The translations under genes and the position numbers were made by a program. Shown piece by piece: positions 6,967 through 15,516 of a stretch of DNA of 38,199 nt. Under the pieces are notes generated by a model. The model was not told the DNA's origin and made no database searches. It saw only the letters and a program-made list of their open reading frames with translations. Each line of letters begins with the position of its first letter. Position 1 is the stretch's first letter. Source of the stretch: Lentisphaerota bacterium (GTDB lineage Bacteria; Verrucomicrobiota; Lentisphaeria; Victivallales; Victivallaceae); NCBI GenBank assembly GCA_015061775.1, contig SUVY01000022.1:1-38199 (forward strand), in the 5' to 3' direction.

Positions 6967-7854
6967 TTATTTCAAAGTGATTTTGGATTTGGGAGCAAGC
7001 GTGATTTGTTTTCCGTCAACGCGCAGGTGAAGTGTTACATCTGTCGGGTTGACGATTTCCGGAAACTTTGACGCTTTCTCTGCCGCTTCACAGGCTTGAA
7101 CGTATCGGGCTATTTCCCAGTTGGTGGCGTACCAGATATCCGGCTTGTTGGCTATGGTTTTGCAGATGTTTTCAATGATTTCCCAGCATGGAGCCGGACG
7201 GACGAACTCATAACTGTGCCCCCAGATGTAGCAGACACTCATCTTTTGCGGCTTGAATTTGAGGTACCGTTTGCAGACGCTGTTTCCCATTTTGTGGTGT
7301 CCGTTGGGAGTCCATGCCAGCCAGTTTAAGGGCAAGTCGAAGTCCTTTTTTCTCTTGCAGATTCTCGCGTAGCGCAAGTTGTGTCTTTTCAGAGCTTTGA
7401 AAATGCGGTCGGGAGCCTCCTGCGTAGTATAGCATCCATAGGGATAGGCAAATCCCGGAGGTGCTGACCCCATAAGTTCGGCAATCGCTTTCTGGTTGTC
7501 GGCGATTTCCGCCTCGAGAGCCTTGTCACTCTGTTTGGTCATCGTCTTATGCATGAAACCGTGGGAGGCTATCTCATGGTTTTTGTAGAGCTCTTTCATT
7601 TCCTGCGGAGGAATGAAGCGCGACGGCTTTTTTACGGCTCTGCCCAGACTGACGTTGAAAGTAGCTTTGATATTGTATTTGTTGAATATCCTGACCAGCT
7701 CCCGGTCTTCAATAACTCCGTCATCATAGCTGAAAGTAACGGCTTTTAATTTGCCTCCGGGGTAGGTGAACAGCCAATCCGCGGCAAAACTTTCGGCAAA
7801 CCAGCAGGCGAGAAACAGCGGAGCAAACAGCAGGCTGAATATAAACTTTTTCAT
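6967..7854 (-). CDS. Secreted polysaccharide deacetylase (NodB homology domain)
   Basis: 295 residues. A cleavable signal peptide (basic MKK, hydrophobic core, SFA cleavage region near residue 24) predicts export. The NodB domain follows: motif 1 is TFSYDDG (Asp44, Asp45), motif 2 is HEIASHGFMH (His98 and His102 as metal ligands), and motif 3 is FAYPYG. These enzymes remove N- or O-acetyl groups from carbohydrate polymers (CE4). A TFSYDDG in place of TFDDG is common in the branch found in Bacteroidota and Lentisphaerota. The substrate is unknown. The ribosome-binding site is weak. A family A repeat abuts its upstream side. Confidence 0.85.
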   Translation of the reverse strand: MKKFIFSLLFAPLFLACWFAESFAADWLFTYPGGKLKAVTFSYDDGVIEDRELVRIFNKYNIKATFNVSLGRAVKKPSRFIPPQEMKELYKNHEIASHGFMHKTMTKQSDKALEAEIADNQKAIAELMGSAPPGFAYPYGCYTTQEAPDRIFKALKRHNLRYARICKRKKDFDLPLNWLAWTPNGHHKMGNSVCKRYLKFKPQKMSVCYIWGHSYEFVRPAPCWEIIENICKTIANKPDIWYATNWEIARYVQACEAAEKASKFPEIVNPTDVTLHLRVDGKQITLAPKSKITLK

Positions 7855-7879
7855 GATCTGACACAGTCCTATATAAAAT

Positions 7880-8040
7880 GGCTCTGTTCCCGATATGGGG
7901 AGATGATGCGGGGAAAGCGGGAAAACTTCTTTTCGCGAGAAAAGAAGTTTTCCCGCTCTCCCCGCGCCCCTCTCACCCTTTCAAGAAAAGCGAAAAAACT
8001 TTTTTATTTACTTTTACCTACCTTTGTCGGGAACAAAGCT
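7880..8040 (+). repeat. Family A hairpin element, copy 1 (complete)
   Basis: About 161 bp bounded by inverted repeats GCTCTGTTCCCGA and TCGGGAACAAAGC (one mismatch). An internal stem of 19 bp (7916-7934 with 7939-7957, loop GCGA) extends by six more pairs beyond one mismatch. The right part shares TCAAGAAAAGCGAA and a T-rich block ending CTACCTTTGTCGGGAA with the copy at 36796. It resembles a MITE or REP element and encodes nothing; open frames through it are artefacts. Confidence 0.85.
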
Positions 8041-8068
8041 TATAAAATATTTATTGAAATACCATATC

Positions 8069-8103
8069 CGGAAATACAGCAGCTCTTGAGTTGCGGATTT
8101 CCG
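8069..8103. other. Hairpin in the 8041-8238 gap
   Basis: CGGAAAT (8069-8075) pairs with ATTTCCG (8097-8103), with a further GCA/TGC pairing inside. Apart from this the stretch between the repeat element and the acyltransferase promoter shows no gene or recognisable site. Confidence 0.35.
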
Positions 8104-8238
8104 TACTTCTATATATTATACAGAAAAATCGTTCATCCGCAAGTGGAAAAAGGTCAGCCGGGCGATTTTTTGAGCATTTTTTGGGGAGAGAATTTCCGGG
8201 CTGAACGCTGTCAGGCGAAAAAAACTCTTCCTAACTGC

Positions 8239-8267
8239 TTGCAATTATGGATGAATAACACTATTTT
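8239..8267 (+). promoter_or_regulatory. Promoter of the acyltransferase gene
   Basis: TTGCAA (8239-8244), 17 bp, TATTTT (8262-8267). Transcription would start about 18 nt before the ATG at 8293, which argues against any start further upstream. Confidence 0.5.
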
Positions 8268-8292
8268 ATGTGGCAGAAAGGGGAATCGAACC

Positions 8293-9345
8293 ATGTTTTT
8301 ATCTCAACTTGCTCAGGATGAGCGTCCGATAGATGATTATTTGAGTAAAAAGTTTTCGCTTCTGTCATTCGCTGCGATATTTTTTGTGGTTTTTGCCCAC
8401 AGCTGCAACTGGGATTTTTTTGCGTTTCCGGACAAGTCGGCTGGAGTTTTTTTCCGTGTTGAGGTGTTTTTTCATCAGGCGGTGTGCCGTTTTACTATTC
8501 CGTATTTCTTTTTCTGCTCCGGGTTTATGATGTACGCAAGTTTGCGTTCACAGGATTTCAAACAGCTGTTTTCCAAGCTGGTCAAACGCGGAAGAACTCT
8601 GCTGATCCCGTGGGTGTTGTGGCTCATCTTCGGAATGCTCTTTTACTGGTGTGCCTACAAGGCAATCAATTTTATCTGGAACAAAAATATGGTCTGTGAC
8701 TGGGCTGTAAGTCCTGAGCCTGTAAAATATATCTTTACCAGATATGTCTGGAACAACAGTATAGAATATCTGTGGTATCTGAAACGCCTTATGCTGTTCG
8801 CGGTTTTGAGTCCGCTCTTTTATTTACTGATAAAGTATTCGGGATTCGGATTTCTCTTCGTGTCCTGCGCGGCGGCGTTGACGATAGATTCGTCATATCT
8901 CAATGACCACTTCTGCTGGTTCATTGCCGGAATGACTTTGAGTTTGCTGAGGATAAATATAAAAAAGCGCACTCCGTTTTATATCGGAGCGGTATTTTTT
9001 GTTTTGTGGATAGCTATGTGTTTCTACTGCAAGGGAACAGCCGCCTGTTATGTGCGCAATTCGGTCGGAGCAGTTTCCGTCTGGATGGTTTACGATACGG
9101 TTTATCCCATGATAAGAAAAATCGAAAAGCCGCTTCTCTTCTGTGCGTCTTATACATTTTTCATCTACTGCATACACATATATCCGATATTTGTCTATGA
9201 TCTTGCGTTCCGCAAATTTTGTCCTGCGGAGTGGGCGCGTTTTCCCGGAACGCTGTTGTTGACTCTGGCAACATCCATCGGCGCAGGCTGGTTTTTGAAG
9301 AGATTTGCTTCTCCCGTTTACAATGTGTTGACCGGAGACCGCTGA
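8293..9345 (+). CDS. Membrane acyltransferase, acyltransferase-3 family
   Basis: 350 residues with about ten hydrophobic segments. The family signature is at the start: FFVVFAHSCNW contains the catalytic-type His in the first membrane helix, followed by TIPYFFFCSGFMM. Such proteins O-acetylate extracellular or lipid-linked sugars (OafA/WecH-like) in the inner membrane. The ATG at 8293 is preferred because it follows an AAAGGGG ribosome-binding site and a promoter; the frame stays open upstream only because it runs through the repeat element. The neighbouring surface glycoprotein operon is convergent, so a role in modifying those glycans is only a guess. Confidence 0.8.
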   Translation: MFLSQLAQDERPIDDYLSKKFSLLSFAAIFFVVFAHSCNWDFFAFPDKSAGVFFRVEVFFHQAVCRFTIPYFFFCSGFMMYASLRSQDFKQLFSKLVKRGRTLLIPWVLWLIFGMLFYWCAYKAINFIWNKNMVCDWAVSPEPVKYIFTRYVWNNSIEYLWYLKRLMLFAVLSPLFYLLIKYSGFGFLFVSCAAALTIDSSYLNDHFCWFIAGMTLSLLRINIKKRTPFYIGAVFFVLWIAMCFYCKGTAACYVRNSVGAVSVWMVYDTVYPMIRKIEKPLLFCASYTFFIYCIHIYPIFVYDLAFRKFCPAEWARFPGTLLLTLATSIGAGWFLKRFASPVYNVLTGDR

Positions 9346-9374
9346 CGGAAGAGGCCACTTGCCTGTCTTACAGA

Positions 9375-9409
9375 TAAAAAAACCTCCGCTCTGAGGCAGA
9401 GCGGAGGTT
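9375..9409 (-). terminator. Intrinsic terminator of the surface glycoprotein operon
   Basis: A perfect 12-bp stem, AACCTCCGCTCT with AGAGCGGAGGTT, loop GAGGC. On the - strand it is followed by a run of T. It lies 18 bp past the repeat-protein stop and may also slow transcription of the convergent acyltransferase. Confidence 0.85.
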
Positions 9410-9427
9410 CGGGATTGCATTGCAATA

Positions 9428-12400
9428 TCAGGCGATGATATCGAAACTGCTCTTCATGTCGGTTTCGATACGCGCTCCGAGATCGACCCAGTTTCCGGCA
9501 TAGCCGCAGCCCCAGTAACCGAGTCCGCCCCAGCCGGATTTGTGTTCGCGGAGCAGCAGATCGGCACAGCCGTCGCCGTTGTAGTCACCGGCAGCTTCGA
9601 TTTCAAAGCCCTCTCCGAGAGTACCTCTCCAGCGTTTGGTGCTGCTGTTGCCGTCATCCCAGACCCAGACGTTGTTGGTGTTGCGGTCGAGTACCATGAT
9701 GTCGTCGATGCCGTCACCTTCAAAGTCTCCGACAGCGGCGATTTCCCATCCGCTTTCGAGTTTGCCGATGCTCTGGGTCTTCCAGTTCCATGTGTTGAAG
9801 GTGGTGTCCTGGTTTGTCCAGAGATAGACCTGATTATTGTAGTTGTTGACCATGACAAGTTTATCCATGCCTTCGTCGAAGGAGCCTGCGCCTTTGATGG
9901 TCCAGGTGGCGAACTCTCCTGCGTTGACGTGGAAAATATCCTTGTAGGTAGTTCCGCCGAGGACAACTCCGATGCTTCCGTTGGTGTCGTAGATGAGGAT
10001 ATCATCATACTCATCACCGTCGAGATTTGCGAGGCATTGGGTGTTGAAGGAGCCATCTACTTTGCAGAGGTTGACGTAACCGTAGCTGCCGGTGCGGATA
10101 TTTGTCCATGCGGCGAAACGGTTGCCGACTCCGTTGTAGAGGAGTATTCCGTCGTAGTCAACTTCTGAGCCTTTGAAGTGACCGACTCCGGCGACGCGCC
10201 AGAGCGCGGCATCGGCTCCTGACCACTCCCAGACGCCTCTCCATTTGGGATATTTGTTTCCGTCAGCAGCCATGTAGCCGACTTTGCCCTGTGCGCTGTC
10301 CCAGGCGAGGATCTGGGATACGCCGTTGGTGAGCAGATTGACGTCGGTGTCGAGACCATTGGTTCCGGAGACAGTCAGCGTGAGATCGCTTCCATCCATT
10401 CCGAGGGTGTACTCTGCACCCGTGACTGAGACGGTGGAGCCGACTGAAAGGTACTGGCTGAGTGTCTCGTCTCCGACGGTGATCTGCAATGAGCCGTAGA
10501 AGCTGTCGGCGTTTTCAGCGATGACATAGGTTCCGTTTTTCTGTGACGCACTCACCTTGAGAGAGATGTTTCCGCCGGAAATCATGGAGTAGTTGCTGAT
10601 GAGATAGTCATCGTTGAGACCGGATTTTGAGAGGTCGAAAACGACTTTCGCACTCTCATTGCTGCTGATCTGGGCGTTGAGGATGTTTTCTCCCTGCAGA
10701 TAGATGGTTCCGTCAACGTTGCGGATGGTATCCGTTGAAGTTGAGAGGGTGATATCCTGAGCGTAGATGACAGAGTCTTCGTTGAGGATAGCTCCTCCGT
10801 TGTTTCCGGTGTTGCCGGAAAAACTGACGTTTTTGAGCTTGAGCTCAGAGTTTGCTTTGTTGAGAACAGCACCTCCGCCGTTGGCGTAATAGACGCTGTT
10901 ATTGTTGAATTTGCCGTTTTCGATCGTAAGTTTGCTGTACTCGTTTACGATCGCTCCGCCCCATGTTGCGGTGTTTCCGGTGAAGGTCGCTGAGGACATG
11001 ATGGTCGTGCCGGAGCTGTTGTAATAGGCTCCTCCGAGCTCGGTTGCCTCATTGTTGTTGAAGGTGACCTTTTCGAGGGTGACGCTGCCCCATTCGTTGA
11101 ATATCGCGCCTCCCCATTGGGAGACTTCATCGGATATGGTGGTGTTACCGATATACATGCTGCCGTTGCGGCAGTTGATGGCAGCTCCCCAGTCGTTGGC
11201 AGTGTTGCCTTTGAAAGTGCAGCTGTCGAGACGCATGGTGCCGCTGTCGTTCATGACGGCGCCTCCCCAGCGGGCTGTGTTGCCGGTGAAGGTTGCGTTT
11301 TTGACCGAGATGGTGCCGTTGTTGAGGATGGCTCCACCGTTCATGGTGGCGGTGTTGCCGGTGAACGCTGCGCTGGTGACAGAGGCATTGCCTGACTCGT
11401 TGTTGTATATGGCACCTCCCCAGAAGGCGCTGTTCTGTTTGAACTCATAGATATCGAGGGTCATCACACCTGCGTTGAAGATCGCACCGCCGGTGCCGTT
11501 GGTACCGAGGGTTTTGTTGCCGGAAAAGACGGTCTCCAGGTTTCCGTAGATGGTGATTTTGTCGAGGTTGCAGATGGCTCCGCCGTTGCCCTTGTCATTG
11601 ACGGTGTTGCCGACATAGTTTATGACGCCGAGGGTCATGGAGCCTGAGTTGTTGTAAACGGCTCCACCGACATTGGCGTTGTTGACTGAGAAGTTTCCGA
11701 AGTGCTGGGTGTAAGAGCCGCCGTTGTTGTTGACTCCTCCGCCCGTGTTGGCGGAGTTTCCGGCAAAGGAGGCGTTTTCGACGGTCATCTCTGCTGCTGA
11801 TGCGACGGCAATGGCTGCTCCCCAGTAGCCGTAGTTGTCGTTGAAAGTCGCGTTATCTATACGCATGATACCGCCGGAAGTGTTGTAGACCGCTCCGCCG
11901 AAACCGAAGCCGCTGTTTCCGGAAAATACCGCGTTTGTGAGGTTCATCGTGCCATTGTCGTTGAGGATCGCTCCGCCTCCGGCATTGGCGATGTTTTGAT
12001 TGAAAGTCGCGTCGGTGAGTTTGACGTTTCCTGAGTTGTTGAGGACGGCACCTCCGGTCTGGGCGGAGTTTCCGGCAAAGGTGACGCGGTCGAAGGTTGC
12101 GGAGGTGAATGCTTCAAACGCAACCGCTCCGCCCCAGCTCGCTGAGTTGTTTGTCACTGTGGCGTCGGCGACGGTGTAGTAACCGTTCGAGGCGTTGAGG
12201 ATTGCTCCGCCCATGCCTTCGACGACTTTGTTGCCGTCGATGGAGGCGTTGGCGATGGTCATTGAGCCTCCGGCGTTGAGGAAAGCGCCGCCTCCGCGGC
12301 TCGCGGTGTTTCCGGAAAAGTTCGCTTTATCGAAAGAGGCGGTTCCGAAGTAGTTGTAAACGGCTCCTCCGATCACTCCTGAGTTGCCTGAAAAGAGTGC

Positions 12401-12916
12401 GTCGTAAGCAGAGAATGCGCAATTTTTGTAGGCTTTTCCCGGAGTGTTATAGAGCACGCCGCCATTGGTTCCTTTGTTGTCGAGGAAATTCGCATGAGAG
12501 ACGGAGATATTTCCGTTTGAGCCATTCATAAAGACTCCGCCGTTGGTTCCGGAGTTGGCAGAGAAATAAACGTTGTCAAAGTTCATTACTCCGCCTTCGT
12601 TGTAAACGGCACCTCCGCGCTCGGCGTTGTTGCTGACGAAGTTTCCTCCGTCGATGGAGAACGTGGCGTAATAGTTGTCTACTGCGCCTCCGTAGTTCGC
12701 GCTGTTGTTGTAGAAGTCGGCGTTTTTGTACTCGAGGACGGTGTTGGTAACAGGATTGTAAAACTCGTTGTAGTTATCCACCGCTCCGCCGTAACCGGAA
12801 TAGGGCCACGGAAGTCCGGAGTAGATGACATCGGTGAAGCTTTGGGAGCTTCCCCAGTTGAAAATACGGTCTTGCGCTGTTTTTACAACGGCGCCTTCTT
12901 GAATAACTTCAGTCAT
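9428..12916 (-). CDS. Pmp-like repeat surface protein with FG-GAP C-terminus
   Basis: 1162 residues. Residues about 40-770 hold roughly 25 repeats with GGA(V/I)YN-like and FxGN/FxxN tetrads, the signature of chlamydial polymorphic membrane protein repeats, predicting a right-handed beta-helix very rich in Gly, Asn, Ser and Thr. The C-terminal part (about 910-1140) has FG-GAP/VCBS-like beta-propeller repeats with calcium-type loops (DLDGDEYDD, DFEGDGIDD, DYNGDGCAD). It ends in SSFDIIA. There is no Sec signal peptide (it starts MTEVIQEGAVVKTAQ) and no C-terminal autotransporter barrel, so export must use another route; the hydrophobic-ended C-terminus would suit type I secretion, which is inference. 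Last gene of the operon, 20 nt after the glycosyltransferase; it is the likely substrate of the O-heptosyltransferase. Confidence 0.85.
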   Translation of the reverse strand: MTEVIQEGAVVKTAQDRIFNWGSSQSFTDVIYSGLPWPYSGYGGAVDNYNEFYNPVTNTVLEYKNADFYNNSANYGGAVDNYYATFSIDGGNFVSNNAERGGAVYNEGGVMNFDNVYFSANSGTNGGVFMNGSNGNISVSHANFLDNKGTNGGVLYNTPGKAYKNCAFSAYDALFSGNSGVIGGAVYNYFGTASFDKANFSGNTASRGGGAFLNAGGSMTIANASIDGNKVVEGMGGAILNASNGYYTVADATVTNNSASWGGAVAFEAFTSATFDRVTFAGNSAQTGGAVLNNSGNVKLTDATFNQNIANAGGGAILNDNGTMNLTNAVFSGNSGFGFGGAVYNTSGGIMRIDNATFNDNYGYWGAAIAVASAAEMTVENASFAGNSANTGGGVNNNGGSYTQHFGNFSVNNANVGGAVYNNSGSMTLGVINYVGNTVNDKGNGGAICNLDKITIYGNLETVFSGNKTLGTNGTGGAIFNAGVMTLDIYEFKQNSAFWGGAIYNNESGNASVTSAAFTGNTATMNGGAILNNGTISVKNATFTGNTARWGGAVMNDSGTMRLDSCTFKGNTANDWGAAINCRNGSMYIGNTTISDEVSQWGGAIFNEWGSVTLEKVTFNNNEATELGGAYYNSSGTTIMSSATFTGNTATWGGAIVNEYSKLTIENGKFNNNSVYYANGGGAVLNKANSELKLKNVSFSGNTGNNGGAILNEDSVIYAQDITLSTSTDTIRNVDGTIYLQGENILNAQISSNESAKVVFDLSKSGLNDDYLISNYSMISGGNISLKVSASQKNGTYVIAENADSFYGSLQITVGDETLSQYLSVGSTVSVTGAEYTLGMDGSDLTLTVSGTNGLDTDVNLLTNGVSQILAWDSAQGKVGYMAADGNKYPKWRGVWEWSGADAALWRVAGVGHFKGSEVDYDGILLYNGVGNRFAAWTNIRTGSYGYVNLCKVDGSFNTQCLANLDGDEYDDILIYDTNGSIGVVLGGTTYKDIFHVNAGEFATWTIKGAGSFDEGMDKLVMVNNYNNQVYLWTNQDTTFNTWNWKTQSIGKLESGWEIAAVGDFEGDGIDDIMVLDRNTNNVWVWDDGNSSTKRWRGTLGEGFEIEAAGDYNGDGCADLLLREHKSGWGGLGYWGCGYAGNWVDLGARIETDMKSSFDIIA

Positions 12917-12936
12917 GGGACAGGATTCCTTGTGTG

Positions 12937-15465
12937 TTACTTGATCAATGCTCTTTTAACTCTTCTCATCCAGTTTGGGATATGACGCTGTTTCCAAGTG
13001 ATCCAACGGTTGCGTTTATCTCTGCCTTCGAGGGTGTCGGTGAACTCCCAGTTGAGGAGCTTGAGGTATTTTGCGCCCTCAGAGTTATCTTTCCACCACT
13101 GCATGATCTCGGCAAATTTTTCCGGGTCATTTGCGTAAGCGAGATAGAAGAACGAATGGTGGTAGGCGATGTTGAGCAGATAGGAGGCTGTATTATCTTC
13201 TTTGCCTGCAAATTTGCTGTAATGCACCATAAGGTTTTTGAGGATATTGTAGTTCATATCCAGCTTTTTGACGATCACCGCAGGATCGACCGACTGTCCG
13301 GGGCGTCCCAGACGGTAGTAGTAGAGTTCGATCATCTGATAGGCGATGCTCTTCACGAACGGGAATGGGTATGAGATATACTCCTGATCGACGTAGAAGG
13401 ATTTTTCCGTGATGGTGATTTTGTTGTCCTTCAGCAGAGAAGTGCGGTAGGTGATGGCGTGCATGTGGATATAGGAATACATGCTCTCATCTTTGTGGAG
13501 TGCCTCGCGCAGCTCTTCCGGAGTATAGAACTTCTCCTCAAGGCGGTCACGGTAGGAGATGCTCTTTATTGAACCGTCGGTGAAGAACTGGCAGTAGTCG
13601 CAGACGACCATATCCACGTCGTTCTTTTTCAGGAATTCAAGGTGTTTGATGAATGCCATGGGCTCAAGGTAGTCATCGGCATCGACCAGCTTGAAATATT
13701 TTCCGGTGGCGTTTTTGACTCCGGAATTGATGCAGGAGCCGTGTCCGCCGTTCTCTTTATCGACGACTTTGACGATGCCGGGATATTTTTTCTCGTACTC
13801 TTGTGCGACTTTGAGAGTGTCATCCTTTGAACCGTCGTTGACGATGATGACTTCGATATCTTTGAGCAGAGCCGGATGGTCGAGCTTCATGAAGAGCTCA
13901 GGCAGGTAGTCCTGCATATTGTAGGAGGGAACTGCGATAGAGAGCACAGGATCTTTTCTCTCAGCCGGAACTCCGTACTCTTCGATAAAGTTCATGATGC
14001 GTCCTGAAATCGCCTGCCAGGTGTTGGCATCGGACTCCTCTTTGAGGGCAGCCATATACTTCGCGTCCTCTCTCATGGTGAGAGCCTTATCGACCTGCTT
14101 CACGAAGTCGGCAGGGTCTTCGGCGATCAGGCAGGATTTGTAGAGTTTGCACTCCGGCATAGCTGATGTGACCACCGGAATACCCTGAGCCATGTACTCG
14201 AACATCTTGACCGGAGAGACCGAGATGGTGACTTCGTATATCCTGAACGGAATGATTCCGACATCGAAGAAGCGCGAGAAGTATTTGAGGTTTTCATATC
14301 TCTGAGCCGGAATGATGAACACGTTGGGATAGTTGGCAAGTCCGCTCTTGGCAAACGCTCCTTTGCCCCACTCGTAGTCATATCCGATCATGACGATGCT
14401 GTAATCCGGACGCTCTTTTGCGAGGGTCACGAGCATATCGTAGTTGAGCCAGGGGGCAAAACTTCCGTAGAAACCGATGATCTTTCCTTTGCGGGCGAGA
14501 ACAGGCTCCATCTCCGGAGGTATCTTGCTGTTTTCGGGCAGTATCCAGTCTTCGGGACGCACTCCGTTTTTGGAGAGGATGACCCGTCCTGAGCGGTATT
14601 TCGCCGCTTTGCGGTAGAGGTTTTCTGCGGTGGAACAGACCAGAACGTCCGGGTTCTGGAGCAGGTAGTCGTGACGCTCGAAGTGCTGCGGAGTCACTCC
14701 GGGGAAGATGTCAGCGCAGAGCTCATCGAAGTAGTCGTAGTAGATGGTGACTCCGGAGGACTGCAGGAATTTTATATCGTCGATGGTGGTTCCGGGCTCG
14801 GTGGGCATCAGGCTGTAATAGACCGGTTTTTTGCTGTTGAGGATAAGGGTGTTGAGGATATCCTGACGCTTTTCTCGGTCGTTGAAGTTGACCAGATAGA
14901 GATTTTCCTGTTCCCTTCTCACGTAATCGGTGATGTCGCGGGGAAAATCCGGATTCATGGCGCAGAAGACCAGATATCCCTGTGCCATCAGGTTGTCTGC
15001 GAGGTGGTGGTGACGCTGTTTGAAGGTCTCATACCAGCCCATGACGAGTGAGCCGATGATCCAGACTCCGCGGTACTCACCCTTGCGGAGGCGTTTGACG
15101 AGCGCATTTTTGATCTCGGAGCGGTCTCCGCGCGTTCCCTCGATCTGGAGGTGCATACGGTAGATGGTCTGCTCAATATCCGCCAGCGGAGAGATGGGCA
15201 GATCGCGCTTGAAAAGAGCAAGCTTCACCATGTCTTTCAGCGTGCGGAAGGGGTGGTGACGCAGATTGCGGAACAACGCTCCCATTTTCATCGGACGGCT
15301 CTTGCCGGTGTCGATCACCTGACAGGAGAGATCGTAGAGACTCTTTGAGAGGTCGGCAAAAGCCTGAGTCTCACGCTCGCTTTTCTGTTTGAGCAGTTCG
15401 TAATTCTGTTTAAGAGTTTCAAACTCCTCAACGCTTATATGTTTTTTTCCCATTTCGTTATCCAT
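12937..15465 (-). CDS. Two-domain glycosyltransferase, GT4-like plus GT2
   Basis: 842 residues, cytoplasmic. A short coiled coil (about 8-50) is followed by a GT-B domain (about 130-490) with a GT4-type C-terminal motif (VSPVKMFEYMAQGIPVVTS). A GT-A/GT2 domain follows (about 505-740), with LSIAVPSYNMQDYL, EVIIVNDGSKDDT and the metal-binding VDADDYLEP. A helical tail ends it. It could add two successive sugars to one acceptor. Its place between the heptosyltransferase and the repeat protein suggests it extends protein-linked glycan, but donors and acceptor are unknown. A second ATG at codon 5 is an alternative start. Confidence 0.85.
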   Translation of the reverse strand: MDNEMGKKHISVEEFETLKQNYELLKQKSERETQAFADLSKSLYDLSCQVIDTGKSRPMKMGALFRNLRHHPFRTLKDMVKLALFKRDLPISPLADIEQTIYRMHLQIEGTRGDRSEIKNALVKRLRKGEYRGVWIIGSLVMGWYETFKQRHHHLADNLMAQGYLVFCAMNPDFPRDITDYVRREQENLYLVNFNDREKRQDILNTLILNSKKPVYYSLMPTEPGTTIDDIKFLQSSGVTIYYDYFDELCADIFPGVTPQHFERHDYLLQNPDVLVCSTAENLYRKAAKYRSGRVILSKNGVRPEDWILPENSKIPPEMEPVLARKGKIIGFYGSFAPWLNYDMLVTLAKERPDYSIVMIGYDYEWGKGAFAKSGLANYPNVFIIPAQRYENLKYFSRFFDVGIIPFRIYEVTISVSPVKMFEYMAQGIPVVTSAMPECKLYKSCLIAEDPADFVKQVDKALTMREDAKYMAALKEESDANTWQAISGRIMNFIEEYGVPAERKDPVLSIAVPSYNMQDYLPELFMKLDHPALLKDIEVIIVNDGSKDDTLKVAQEYEKKYPGIVKVVDKENGGHGSCINSGVKNATGKYFKLVDADDYLEPMAFIKHLEFLKKNDVDMVVCDYCQFFTDGSIKSISYRDRLEEKFYTPEELREALHKDESMYSYIHMHAITYRTSLLKDNKITITEKSFYVDQEYISYPFPFVKSIAYQMIELYYYRLGRPGQSVDPAVIVKKLDMNYNILKNLMVHYSKFAGKEDNTASYLLNIAYHHSFFYLAYANDPEKFAEIMQWWKDNSEGAKYLKLLNWEFTDTLEGRDKRNRWITWKQRHIPNWMRRVKRALIK

Positions 15466-15516
15466 TTTGATTTTCCCTTGATTTAAAGTGCAGCGCTGAT
15501 TTTCCCCCGCAGCGCA

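Noticed and set aside
7903-8292. N-terminal extension of the acyltransferase
   Set aside because: It translates the family A hairpin element and leader; promoter and ribosome-binding site place the start at 8293.
9454-12500. Several long open frames on both strands within the repeat-protein gene
   Set aside because: They are Ser/Thr/Pro- or Val/Gly-rich shadows caused by the repetitive codon pattern of the real gene.
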